From: Elephas maximus indicus
Lineage: Eukaryota; Chordata; Mammalia; Proboscidea; Elephantidae
DNA length: 64,000 nucleotides
Assembly (NCBI RefSeq): GCF_024166365.1
Contig: NC_064838.1
Span: 72,494,001-72,558,000 of the forward strand
Direction of reading: 5' to 3'
This document shows, piece after piece, positions 11,415 through 22,374 of this stretch. The first letter of the stretch is position 1, and every line of letters begins with the position of its first letter. Below the pieces are notes generated by a model that did not search any database, was not told where the DNA came from, and worked only from the letters and a program-made list of their open reading frames with translations. The position numbers and the translations under genes were made by a program.

Positions 11415-11561
11415 TGAGCTCCTGGTGGCACAGTGGTTAAAGAGACTGGCTGCTAACCAAAAGGCTGGCAGTTCAACTCCACCAGCTGTTCCTCGGGAAA
11501 CCTAGGGGACAGTTCTACTCTGTCCTAAATCAACTCAACAGCCATGGGGTTTGGTTTTTGG
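11415..11561 (+). mobile_element. AfroSINE, second of a cluster of three
   Basis: Plus-strand copy with head 'gctcctggtggcacagtgg', B-box region 'ggcagttcaactccaccag' and a shortened tail in which the 'gggtcgctatgag' block is missing ('gtcctaaatcaactcaacag'). Confidence 0.93.
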
Positions 11562-11572
11562 GGAGGGAACTT

Positions 11573-11769
11573 GAAGGAACCCTGGTGGTGCACTGGTTAA
11601 AGAACTTGGATGCTAATCAAAAGGTATGCAGTTGGAATTCATCAGCCGATCTATGGGAGAAAGATGACACAGTCTGCTCCCATAGAGATTCACAGCCTTG
11701 GAAATCTTATGGGACAGTTCTACTCTGTCCTATTGGCTTGCTATGAGTAGAATTAACTAAAAAAAAAAG
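11573..11769 (+). mobile_element. AfroSINE, third of a cluster of three
   Basis: Plus-strand copy starting only about 12 bp after the second. It carries a longer middle block ('agtctgctcccatagagatt'), so it belongs to a different subtype from its neighbours. The tail is degraded and ends in an A run. Confidence 0.9.
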
Positions 11770-12279
11770 AAGTGTGATATTCTATCAGTGATTAAAACTC
11801 CTCTGCTTCAGAGTGCCTCTTGCTTTGGATTGGGACCTGCTATGTACTTTATTCGGTTGATTTTTTGCTCTATCCTAACCTTGTTCATCTCTCACTTAGA
11901 TTGACTTATTCCTTCATTTATATTAGATTTTTTTAAATAGACTCTTTCTTTATAAAACCCTTCTGAGTTTCCTAGAGGAAAAAAAAAAAAAACACTTCAA
12001 TTTTTCCCACATTTACTCCCATTAAGCATTGAGATAATTTCTACAAATTAAGCACACACATGTTAGAGTAAAAAAAGAAAAAAACACTTTAAAAATCTGT
12101 ATATGTCATAAAGTTAGGAATTTATAATAATTATTATATATTTTTTTCTTTTTAGCCTGTGGATATCTCAAAAAATACCTGTTTGGAGTATTCCAGTTTA
12201 TATAGTTCCTAGTGCAGAAAAATTTCTGCTTTCCCAGGATCTTTTGACTAGGTAACCCAATTCCCAGTTTTACAAGACT

Positions 12280-12425
12280 GTAGACATTTATTCAGTTACT
12301 GAATCAACATGCATTTGTTAAATATCCACTTAACACCTGTGACTGTACTAGGTAATGGTACAGATTCAAACCTATATCACAATATTCCTCAAAGGAGCTT
12401 CAACTTCTAGTCACCATTATAATTG
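12280..12425 (-). mobile_element. L2 LINE 3'-end fragment
   Basis: Minus-strand L2 signature: the reversed order 'catttgttaaatatccactt', 'ctgtgactgtactaggtaat' and 'aaaggagcttcaacttctag' matches the conserved end of L2. The sequence 11,770-12,279 before it and 12,426-12,719 after it holds nothing I recognise. Confidence 0.65.
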
Positions 12426-12719
12426 CAACACAAATAAATACAAAAAAAGAAACTGAGTTCTGCAATGGAATCATTTAATTATTATTTGAGTGAGTGTGTC
12501 CTCCCTCCATCTGTGTTTATCATACTGAGGTGGTTTGTGTGTGGCTATGGTACTGGAAGCTATAGCACTGACATTTCAAATTCCAGCAGGGTCTCCCATG
12601 GTGGGCAGGTTTCAGTGGAGCTTCCAGACTAAAATAGAGTAGGAAGAAAAGTCTGATAACCTATTTCTGAAAATTATCCTATTAAAACCCAATGGATCAC
12701 AACAGAAAATTTTACCATG

Positions 12720-12876
12720 TAGTGCTGGGAGATGAGCACCCCAGGTTGGAAGCCAACCACGGACTCAAGCATGCCTGTGATCGCGAGGTGTTGTAGGACT
12801 CAGCAGCATTTTGTTTTGTTGTGCATGTTGTTGTCATGAGCTGGAACCAACTCCACAGCAACTAACAACAACAACA
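12720..12876 (+). mobile_element. RTE-related 3'-end fragment
   Basis: Ends with 'gagctggaaccaactccaca' and a run of (CAA/AAC)n typical of the RTE 3' end. The upstream part ('caccccaggttggaag') differs from the other RTE copies here, so it may be a divergent RTE subfamily or a non-autonomous derivative. Confidence 0.55.
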
Positions 12877-13082
12877 ACATAGTCAGTGCCTGCGGATTGA
12901 CTCACTATGACTAGGAATCAAAGATGTTTCCTCAGAAGAAGTGGTATCTAATTTGAAATATAAAAGATATTCAAAAGGGAAATTTTTTTTTTCAAAAATA
13001 CGTTTGAGGTGTCAAGACAAAAATGTGTAAGTGGTTAATGATATTTGGAAAATAAAGGTTATATATAGTTACATGTAAAAAA

Positions 13083-13239
13083 CAAATCCAAACCCATTGC
13101 TTTAGAGTTGATTCTGACTCATAGCAACTCTGCAAGATAAAACAGAAATGCCCCATAGGGTTTCCAAGGAGAGGCTGGTAGGTTTGAACCACTGACATCT
13201 TGGCTAGCAGTCTTAGCTCTTAACAGCACCTGGGCTCCT
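13083..13239 (-). mobile_element. AfroSINE
   Basis: Complete minus-strand copy: reversed tail 'ttgattctgactcatagcaa', body 'ccccatagggtttccaagga' and reversed head ending 'cagcacctgggctcc'. Confidence 0.93.
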
Positions 13240-13350
13240 TATACTTACGTATAAATCATAGGGCAGGAAATAAAGAGCATTTGATAACACTTTTTTTTCA
13301 TCAAATACTGATATTTTCTATCAGAAAATTGTTTTAAGTGTTCAGCAATG

Positions 13351-14545
13351 TTGTTGTTAGGTGCTGTCGCATCGCCTCCGTCTCATAGAGCCCCATGCAC
13401 AACAGAATGAAACACTGCCTGATCCTGTGCCATCCTCACAATTGTCGCTGTGTTTGAGCCCTTTGTTGCAGCCACTGTGTCAATCCATCTCATTGAAGGT
13501 CTTCCTCTTTTTACCTGACCCTTTATTTTACCAAGCATCATGTCCCTCTCTAGGGACTGCTTTCTTCTGATAATATGTCCAAAGTATATGAGATGTAGCC
13601 TCACCATCCATGCTTCTAAGGAGCATTCTGGTTGTACTTTTGGCAGTCAATGGTATATTCAATATTCTTCACCAACACCACGATTCAAAGGTGTCATTTC
13701 TTCTTTGGCCTTCCTTATTCATTGTCCGGATTTTGTATGCACATGAGACAATTGAAAACACCATGGCTTGGGTCCGGTGCACCTTAGTTTTCAAGGTGAC
13801 ATCTTTGCTTTTCAGCACTTTAAAGTGGTCCTTTGTAGCAGGTTTTCCTAATGCAAATTGCCTTTTCATTTCTTGATTGCTGCTTCCATGGGTGTTGATT
13901 GTGGATCCAAGTAAAATGAAATCGTTGACAACTTCAATCTTTTCTCCATTCATCATGATGTTGTTTATTGGTCCAATTGTGAAGATTTTTTGTTTTCTTT
14001 ATGTTGAGGTGTAATCCATACTGAAGGCTGTGGTTTTTGATCTTCATTAATAAGTGCTTCAAGTCCTCTTCACTTTCAGCAAGCAGGGTTGTGTCATCTC
14101 CATAAGCAGGTTCTTAATGAGTCTTCCACCAATCTTGATGCCACGTTCTTCTTCATAGAATCCAACTTCTTGGATTATTTGCTCAGCATACAGTTTGTAT
14201 TGGTATGGTGAAAGGATAAAACCCTGAAGCACACCTCTCCTGACTTTAAACCATGTAGCAACCCCTTGTTCTGTTCGAACAACTGTCCTTTGATCCATAT
14301 ACAGATTCCCTCATGAGCACAATTAAATGTTCTGGAATTCCCATTCTCTGCTATGTTATCCATAATTTGTTAAGATCCACACAGTCGAATGCCTTTGCAT
14401 AGCCAATAAAACACAGGTAAACCTCTTTCTGGTATTCTCTGCTTTCAGCCTGGATCCATCTGACATCAGCAATGATATCCCTGGTTCCACGTCTTCTTCT
14501 AAATCTGGCTTGAATTTCTTGCAGTTCCCTGTCAATATACTACTG
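13351..14545 (-). mobile_element. RTE LINE, 5'-truncated
   Basis: Minus-strand RTE with the 3' (TTG)n end at the left. Coding relics: 13,669-13,956 ('INTHGSSNQEMKRQFALGK' region), 14,059-14,298 (RT region with 'VRRGVLQGFILSPYQYKLY', the usual 'GCILSP' motif damaged), and 13,383-13,607 ('GHIIRRKQSLERDMMLGKIK', C-terminal). It ends at 14,545 inside the RT coding region, where a piece of opposite orientation begins. Confidence 0.9.
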
Positions 14546-14598
14546 CAGGGTCACTATGAGTCAGAATCGACTCAATGGCACCTGACAACTACAATAAA
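14546..14598 (+). mobile_element. RTE 3'-tail fragment in opposite orientation
   Basis: Begins 'gggtcactatgagtcagaat' and ends with the RTE-type terminus 'cacctgacaactacaataaa', in plus orientation against the minus RTE on its left. It is followed at once by the unit also found at 1,735-1,849. Confidence 0.75.
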
Positions 14599-14690
14599 CA
14601 TGTGTCTAAAGAGAGGGAGGGTGGGGCAACATCAGGCCTCCTTGGTCCCTAGCCTCTGAGGTCATATTGAAAGATCCCTTCCAACTAGAT
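14599..14690 (-). repeat. Unclassified unit abutting an RTE 3' end (copy 2)
   Basis: Reverse complement of the 1,735-1,849 unit: 'ctaaagagagggagggtggg', 'atcaggcc', 'gcctctgaggtcatattg' and 'cccttccaactag' align in order, with one ~17-bp gap. Sequence beyond 14,690 no longer matches. Nothing is recognised from 14,691 to 15,161. Confidence 0.6.
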
Positions 14691-15161
14691 GAAAGAAAAT
14701 AAGAAAAAATGCTGTCTTACTGTACTTATCAGAAATTTGGTGGATCCCAATCGTAAAAGTACTATAAACAGCTATCTCTATTGTAAAGGCACTCTAGGAA
14801 GCCAAAAGAGATAAATCACAATGAGTTACATCTGAAATGGCCTGGGAAAATATTTCCACCCCAGCCAGAGATTTAAGGTTATATCCACATCAATGAGTTG
14901 GTTGGTTGAGCAGAGACTTTGTGATTTCCAAAGCCAGTTGATAAAATCTTTGAAGGTTAAAATTTGATTGGGGAAATATGCGAAATAGTAAAAGTTGAAT
15001 GAAAACTTAGAATGTTTAAGCAAACTTTATTTCAACAGTCATGTTTTATGATACACAGGTTTAAAATAATTTCCAAGACCTTTAAGTAACTTACTATATT
15101 AAACTAAGTTAATAGATATTTGTAATAATTTAAGATTATATACTTTTGTTTTTTATGCCAT

Positions 15162-15390
15162 ATTGTTGTTTCTGTTAGGTGCCATCAAGTTGGTTCCAAC
15201 TCATAGTGACCCTATACACAACAGAAAGAAACACTGCCTGGTCCTATGCCATCCTCACAATCACTGTTATGCTGAAGTCTATTGTTGAAGCCACTGTGTC
15301 AATCCATCTCATTGAGAGCCTTCCTCATTTTCACTGACCCTTTACTTTACCATGCACGATGTTCTTCTCCAGGAACTGATCCCTTCTGAG
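15162..15390 (-). mobile_element. RTE LINE 3'-end fragment
   Basis: Minus-strand RTE end starting 'ttgttgtttctgttaggtgc' and running to 'ggaactgatcccttctgag'. It is 5'-truncated. Retroviral env sequence starts immediately after it, so it seems to have inserted into that provirus. Confidence 0.9.
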
Positions 15391-15790
15391 CTATAATTTT
15401 ACAGAATAGAATGGTATTAGATTTCCTGTTAGTCTCCCAAGGAGCAGTTTGTGCCTCAATAGATGAATGTTGCTGTGTTTATATTAAAACGAAGTCTGAG
15501 GTTTTATAGGATGTAGTTGCCGCTGACACAAGTAAAAAGCATTAACTGATGCTGCTAATGTATAAACAAATACACCATGAAATTTGTTTCCTTGGTTCAA
15601 AGACCTTAGGGTCATGGTTTCCACGATTATTTTCAGACAATTGTCCTAATATTATTGTTAGTATTTCTTTTCTACTTCCTAGTTTGCTGTACGGTGCCTG
15701 GGATCTTAAAAACCAGATGGTGCCCAACTACCATTATTGAACGTTTCTAATCAAAGATTCTATAGCAGGATCATGATCCAAAAGAGGGCA
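15391..15790 (+). pseudogene. Endogenous retrovirus env relic (transmembrane subunit), piece 1
   Basis: Plus-strand remnant of a retroviral envelope transmembrane subunit. Near 15,405-15,490 one frame encodes a heptad-like helix followed by a CX6CC cysteine motif, the hallmark of gammaretrovirus-like and syncytin-type TM proteins. A stop follows shortly after. Near 15,600-15,740 a hydrophobic stretch in another frame looks like the membrane anchor. The reading frame is interrupted by a stop and by at least one frameshift, and upstream sequence is replaced by an RTE. A purine run at about 15,778-15,790 followed by 'tgatgaaag' looks like a polypurine tract plus LTR start. It cannot encode a functional envelope. 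Confidence 0.65.
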
Positions 15791-16160
15791 TGATGAAAGA
15801 GTTATAATTCTCCTGGAATCCAGATTTCTGGCTTTCATGGAGGTTGGGGTAACTTACACAGGCCATTGTCCTTAGGTTTCCTTTTGAACCTGGAGAAATG
15901 AGAAAAAAACAGATTCCAAAGCCATTTTTGAGTCAAACAATTGTCCAGATAAACTAGCTAGACAGTTTTGATCTGGGCATTGTGCATTTTTTTAAGAATT
16001 CAGTCTGTTTTGGGAAACTAACTCCAAAGATCTGACTGAGAGCTATGTTTAGGGTAAAATCAGTAACCATTTTAATTAGTCTTTAAGACAACGTTGTATG
16101 AAATGCCTATCTAATGTTTGTAATCAAATTATCACCCCATTGCTATGCAGAAAATTACGT
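15791..16160 (+). mobile_element. Possible 3' LTR start of retroviral piece 1
   Basis: Follows a polypurine-like tract and begins with TG. No matching second LTR is visible and the right boundary is unclear. The call rests on context only. Confidence 0.3.
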
Positions 16161-17474
16161 ATCTTGGAGAAACCATGTTCTCAGAGGAGATCGACATCAC
16201 ACCTTTAGTGAGTCTTTTGGGATCCAAAATTTGCCCTGAAACTAAGGCAGTTGGCATAACTAAAATGGCTAACAAAAGGTCTGGTTCAGACTCCATTTTG
16301 TCTTAGGATCCACTTCTGCTTCTGGAAAAGCGACCCATGACTGTTAAAAGGTAAACCAGGGTGGGCGAGCTTGCCCTCAGGAAAAACAGTATGTTTTAAG
16401 TATATTAACTGAAGACGTCCAACAGGTAGGATCCATCCGGTATTATCTTGCTAATCAGTATTCTCTGACGGAAACTTGGTTGTCACATGTGAAATTTTGT
16501 ATACCTTTTATTTCCTCTAAACAAACTTTATGTGCTCCCTATGGACATATGTTTTTGTGTGGTGGATCCAACTATACTAGTTTAAATGATCCCTTTCCAA
16601 CTGACAATGACAGTTTACATAGGCAATCTCTAATTTAGATTCCTGGCAAATGTTTGGGCAATGCATTTCGGGAACTTTAAGATTACTTTAGATATTCATA
16701 GTAATGATGCTAGTAAGTATTGGAAAGGTAATGTTAAATTGTTACACACTGTAAAATGAGAGTCAGAAGACAACCCATTGGTCATTTCTAAGAGATTTAA
16801 TTTCTACTTCCGGTATACTTGACTTAGAAAAATCTTTAAGAAATTTATCAATCACTGTGGGATGAATAGACAAAATTGCTGATGGGATGGAAACACGACA
16901 GCAATCTCTGACCTCACTAGTCAAGGTAGCATTACATTACAGGATAGCCTTAGATTTTTTATTAGACCAAGGAGATGTAGTCTGTGCTGTAGCAAATACC
17001 TCTTGCTGCATCTGGATAAATAACACAGGGGAAGTAGAATAAGACATACATAGAATTAGACAGCAAACTACATGGTTACACTATAACACCTTTAAAACAC
17101 CAGATTTAAGTTGTTGGTTACCATCAGGAATAAATACAGAAGATAGATCACTATTACAAGGAATATTCTCAGTCTGCATGCTGATAGCATTAGGCATAAT
17201 AAAACTTATTTTATGTTGTCCTACACACACTTCAAAGGTAAAAGAACACTTTGAGATAAATTGTTGATGTACATCAATTCTACTCATTTCTGCAATGTGA
17301 TTGATGAGAACTTCACTCTTCCGTAAAATCCTGGTGAAGAACCAGATGGTATCTAGTGAAAAACCAGCCCTATGAGTTTGCAGAGCCTGCCATGGCTGTT
17401 ATCTAGGCGCCTGACTGCATTCAGGTATTGATCACTGATTTGTTATCTCCAATCTCAGGCCAAAAGGAGGGAGT
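16161..17474 (+). pseudogene. Endogenous retrovirus env relic (surface and transmembrane subunits), piece 2
   Basis: Second plus-strand env remnant, longer than piece 1. About 16,500-16,640 encodes a cysteine- and Asn-X-Ser/Thr-containing stretch resembling the end of a surface subunit. About 16,866-17,270 is one nearly continuous frame with a TM ectodomain helix, a CX6CC motif near 16,980-17,010, and a hydrophobic membrane segment near 17,160-17,215. In-frame stops at 16,863-16,865 (TGA) and 17,040-17,042 (TAA) break it, and the frame upstream is also broken. A purine-rich tract at 17,463-17,474 leads into an LTR. No gag or pol is visible. It is a dead, class-I-like relic. Confidence 0.7.
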
Positions 17475-18042
17475 GATTTACAAGTTAAAATTGGAGCCAC
17501 TCTTCCTTGTCCTTGAGTATAAAGAATGTGACCAAGGTGGAGCTGGACTCAAAAGGACTCACAAGGGCATATCAACTGAGCCCTGAGGTATACAGACAAT
17601 AGCTAAGACAATCTTGGAAAACATCTTTTAGGGAAACTTTCACATAAACAAAGATTGATAGAGCACAAAAGACCCCAAAATTTTCCAGTCTTATGTTTTT
17701 CTATTAGCATTTAATAAATAATAAGATTTGTTGGACCAATGCAGACCCTCCTGACTGTCATCACAGAAACTTGCACCAATGATTATTAAGAAAGATAATT
17801 CAAAATGTAGAATCACAGTGATTTGGCAGTTTTTAGCCAATCTGTGAAAGGATGAAGCTTTTAACGATTTCACGCATTTGTAAAGTTAATATATACTGAT
17901 GATTCTGTAACGTTCCTTGGACTTGAGCAGACATTACTCTGGCAGCATGCTTTTCCATTTGCCACTTTTGCTTCTTTGAACATATGCCAAATAAAATTTC
18001 TTTTTATTTTACTATGACTTTGTAGTGATTTTACCCTAGGCA
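17475..18042 (+). mobile_element. Endogenous retrovirus 3' LTR
   Basis: About 568 bp beginning TG directly after a polypurine-like tract and ending CA, with an AATAAA signal at about 17,990 ('gccaaataaaatttc') near its 3' end. It lies downstream of the env relic in the same orientation. A 5' LTR is not in the window, so the ends are inferred. Confidence 0.6.
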
Positions 18043-18094
18043 AGAGAAAACTGAAAAAATTGGAGGTGGAGAGCTATTGTAATTTTAAATCTTG

Positions 18095-18195
18095 CCATTG
18101 GAGTGTGCCTTACTGAGGTGGCACATGAGCAGAGACTTGAAGGAGGGGAGGGAGATAGCCATGCATATATCTGAGAGAGGATAATTTCAGGTTTA
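18095..18195 (-). mobile_element. L2 LINE fragment
   Basis: Reverse-strand match to the conserved L2 block: 'gaggtggcacatgagcagag' then 'acttgaaggaggggagggag' and 'ccatgcatatatctgag'. Short and diverged. Confidence 0.55.
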
Positions 18196-18419
18196 AAAGC
18201 ATTTAGTGCAACCTCCCAGAGGACTTATAAAGACAGTCATGATATTTACCAAAAAAAAAAAAAAAAATTATTTTCCTCCTTTCCAATTCTCTCAAATTTG
18301 TTTTTGTTGTGCTAGTATTATGGATAGGACCACTGGTAGAATATCGAATAAAAGCAGTGACATTGGGCATTCTCATCTAGTTACTGATTTTACTAAGGAT
18401 GCTACCTACTATTGTTTCA

Positions 18420-18800
18420 CAGTAAAGTTTGATGTTTCCTATACATTTTTTAAAATTTTGTTATGAACATTTTCAAATATACACTAGGATAGAGATACTG
18501 GACAAATACATCCCATATAGAGATCAAACAGATTCAGTAAAAATGAAAATTTTGTTCACATATGCTTTACCTATCCTTTTAAAAGTTTTCTTTTCTTTTA
18601 TGGATGTTTTAAGTCAAATCCCAAACGTCATGTCTTTTTGCCCTTATGTACTTTCAGAATGTATTTTTAAAATATATGTGTGTATTGTTACAAAAACACA
18701 ATGCAATTTCCACAGGTGGCAAAATTAATGAAAAATCTTTGGCATCATTTACGACGTTGTCCTTATTCAAATGTCCTCAGTTGCTCCCAAAATACCGTTT
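18420..18800. mobile_element. Old L1M-type 3' UTR fragment (probable)
   Basis: Resembles a common old mammalian L1 3' UTR: 'aagtcaaatcccaaacgtca', 'catcatttacgacgttgtcc' and 'caaatgtcctcagttgctcc' occur in the familiar order. Orientation not assigned. The 78-100-codon open frames here are incidental. 18,801-19,393 holds nothing I recognise. Confidence 0.4.
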
Positions 18801-19401
18801 TATAATCGACTTCTTCAAATTACAGACAAAAAGCACATCCATATATGTCTGTTGTATCTGTTTTAGTCTTTTTTGCTTCTGATTAACTTTCTCTGATAAC
18901 GACATTCTGTCCTCTTCTTATTTCCCAAAGCTATATTTTAATAATCATGAATGGCTATTTCATTTTGTCAGAGGAATGAGTGGGTGTGTTTTTACCTTTT
19001 AATCTGTTTATGTGGTAAGCATCACTAGTAGATTTTCTAAAGATAAATAATCTTTGGAATAAAATCATACGTAACATAGAACGTAATGTAACATAGTAGA
19101 AGTTTTGCTGATTTATTCTGGTATTTTTATCTCCTATTTTACGAGCCAGATTACTGGTAAGTTTTCATTTTTCATATTATTTTCTCATGTCAAGGATATA
19201 CTAATCCACATAAGAGCTAGAAAAATTTGCATCTTTTATTTTTCCTTGGAAAAGTTTTATAAGATTTATCTCATTCATTGCATAATACAAGATCAAAATT
19301 GGGAACTAATTTAAAATTGTCTATTATTGAACTTTAACATTTTTATCAAATTATCTTATTTTCCATATGAAATAATATGTGGACTGCATTATGAAATAGC
19401 C

Positions 19402-19618
19402 AAAGCAAAGGTTGACAAATTATGATCCAATTTGGCCCACCACCTCCTTCTGTAAATAAAGCTTTATTAGAACATACTCAAACTCATTTATTTATGTATG
19501 TTTATGGCTGCTGTCTTGCCACCATGGGAGATTTGAGTAGATGCATCAGAGACTGTATGACCTGTAAACACTAAAATATTAATACCTGGCCCTTTACAAA
19601 AAAATTTGTTGACCTCTG
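19402..19618 (+). mobile_element. hAT-Charlie-type non-autonomous DNA transposon
   Basis: Ends are inverted repeats: 'caaaggttgacaaatt' at 19,406 and the reverse complement of 'aatttgttgacctctg' at 19,618. Internal landmarks are 'gtaaataaagctttattaga', 'tatggctgctgtcttgccac' and 'acctggccctttacaaaa'. Flanks 'aaatagcc' (19,394-19,401) and 'aaatagac' (19,619-19,626) fit the 8-bp duplication of hAT elements with one mismatch. It encodes no transposase. Confidence 0.8.
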
Positions 19619-19626
19619 AAATAGAC

Positions 19627-20305
19627 AATCAAAATAATATACAGATTTCCAAAGTTTGTAATCAACAGTAGGAGTTGATATAGATTTAAATAGAGAGCTG
19701 AATCATTCAATAGTACCAGCATAAAGTGCCTCATACTATTTGTAGGAACTTAACAAAATTTTTGCTTCCCTGATCTATACTGATCTCCACTTTAAACATA
19801 CGCATCTGGAGTAATTTACCTTCAAAATTACAATAACAGTATGAAGAAAGGAAACAGGAATTCCACGATCTCCCTCCAACAGCTCAACTTCTCAGTATTC
19901 AAGTATGACAGGTGTCTTTCTTTGTTTCTTGGAAAATTATAGAGCTGAGTTTCTCAATTGAGTATAGTCCGAGTTCATGAAGAATTTGGCTCAATGTTTT
20001 ATGTTTCTAGTCTGTTTTTCTCTCTTCTGGAAACATGGTTAATAACAAACTAAAGTATCTTTGAGTGTCCTTCATTCTCATTTCAGCTTTTGATATATTG
20101 GCGATATATTTTTAAAAAGCTAATAATTATAATTATATAATCTTCTATGATCGTGATATAAATCCTAATCAGTGCCATACCCTAATGTTTACCTTAGAGT
20201 GAAAAGACTTTTTAACAAGAGAAATCTCAGTGTTTTATATACATATATTGTAATTTTATTGTTGTTAGTTTCTTCATTCTTGTTAAATTACTTCTGTCAC
20301 TTTAT
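19627..20305. other. Unannotated sequence
   Basis: AT-rich, no recognised gene or repeat. Confidence 0.35.
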
Positions 20306-20452
20306 CAGCTTCCAGGGTGGCTGAAAGGATTACTAACTGAAAGGTTGAATCAATGCTATGGCTACGGGTTTGGTTTGGATTTGGGTTGGTTTGGATTTGG
20401 GTTGGTTTGGATTTGAGTTGGTTTGGATTTGGGTTGGTTTGGATTTAGTTTG
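20306..20452 (+). repeat. AfroSINE remnant with a 16-bp minisatellite in its tail
   Basis: Bases 20,306-20,365 weakly resemble a degraded AfroSINE head ('actaactgaaaggttgaat'). From 20,366 to about 20,450 there are about five near-identical 16-bp units 'gggttggtttggattt', probably an expansion of the AfroSINE 'gggtttggttt' tail. Nothing is recognised from 20,453 to 21,316. Confidence 0.6.
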
Positions 20453-22374
20453 AATGGGTCACCTTATTAAGCAATTAAAAGAATTGGTCATGTGTCTCAT
20501 TATATCAACATAACCACAAATATGGGACAGTTATAAACTTCTTGGATTCTTATTTTCAGAAAAAGCACGCTAACATCAATATTTATTTACAAATGCTACT
20601 GGGACACAGAAAATGTAATTGTATGAGGTATCTAATAACATATTTCTTCAGGTTTTTATTAAGAATAGTATTGCATATATAGCAATTTTGAGGTTCTGAA
20701 ATGTAAGAGGTTACATTAGGGAAAGCTGCTAGTTTTCTGTAAGCAAGTATATATATTGATAATCATTTTATAAATTATATGCCACAGAAATTTTTAAGCT
20801 GGGTGGCCAGAAATTCTTTTTGGTGTCTATAGCAAATATAACTGCATTATTCTTTTAGTGGTATTGTTTTCCACATCGTTACCAATTGTCTACGATTTGG
20901 AAAAGATCTATCTGAAATGTTCTAATAAAGCTGTATTCAAATTATGTTTATAGCCTTTTTATAGCCAATTAGAAATAATGATAAACATGATGTGTGATCT
21001 CCTGAAACTCTAGAAATAGTGTGTTCCTGAGGTAATCCTAAAACACCATTTTCTCTGCCTCTCTCTTTTTTATAAGAACTATTGTGAAAAAACCTGTGAT
21101 TTTAAAAGCATGTTTAGAATAATAAAAGGATGTCAGTCTCATGGTTAGGGGGTAGAAAAATTAGTGCCCCAGAGTACTACATGGGAGAGGATTGGAATTT
21201 GAATGGGAACATATATGTCTATGTATGCACATTTATATTTTCATCTTCAAACAACCTTGTCAACTGTTGGAAATAAAATTTTAAGAAATGACAAATAACT
21301 CTGGGAGACCATATGGTTTTTTTTTAATTGTGCTTTAAGTGAAAATTTACAAATCAAGTCAGTCTCTCACACAAAAAACTTATATACACCTTGCTACATA
21401 CGGCCAATTGCTCTCCTCCTAATGAGACAGCCCGCTCCCTCCATTGGCCCTTTCTTTTCTTGTCCATTTTGCCAGCTTCTAACCCCTCCTACCCTGTCAC
21501 CTCCCCTCCAGGCAGGAGATGCCAACATAGTCTCAAGTGTACACCTCATCCAAGAAGCTCACTCTTCACCAGCATCCTTCTCCATCCCATAGTCCAGCCC
21601 AATCCCTGGCTGTAGAGTTGGCTTTGGGAATGGTTCCTGTCCTGGGCCAACAGAAGGTCTGGGGGCCATGCCCAACAGGGTCCTTCTAATCTCAGTCAGA
21701 CCATTAAGGCTGGTCTTTTTACAAGAATTTGGGGTCTGCATCCCGCTGCTCTCCTGCTCCCTCAGGGATTCTCTGTTGTGTTCCCTGTCAGGGCAGTCAT
21801 CGGTTGTAGCCAGGCACCATCCAGTACTTCTGGTCTCAGGCTGATGTAGTCTCTGGTTTATGTGGCCCTTTCTGTCTCTTGGGCTCATAATTACATTGTG
21901 TCCTTGGTGTTCTTCATTCTCCTTTGATCCAGGTGGGTTGAGACCAATTGATGAATCTTAGATGGCGGCTTGCTAGAGTTTAAGACCCCAGACGCCTCTC
22001 TCCAAGTTGGGATGCGGAATGTTTTCTTAATAGATTTTATTATGCAATTGACTTAGATGTCCCCTGAAACCATGGTCCCCAAACCCCCACCCCTGCTACG
22101 CTGGCCTTCGAAGCATTCAAATTATTCAGGAAACTTCTTTGCTTTTGGTTTAGTCTAGTTGTGCTGACCTCCCCTTGATTATGTGTTGTCTTTCCCATCA
22201 CCTAAAATAGTTCTTATCTACTATTTAATTAGTGAACACCCCTCTCCCATCCTGCCTCCCTCCCCCTTCTCGTAACCACGAAAGAATATTTTCTTCTCTG
22301 TTTAAACTATTTCTCCAGTTCTTATAATAGTGTTCTTATACAATATTTGTCCATTTGCAACTGAATAATTTCAC

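Noticed and set aside
18206-18882. Overlapping plus-strand open frames of 78-99 codons
   Set aside because: Low-complexity, Phe/Lys/Ile-rich translations over an old L1-like repeat with no conserved motif.
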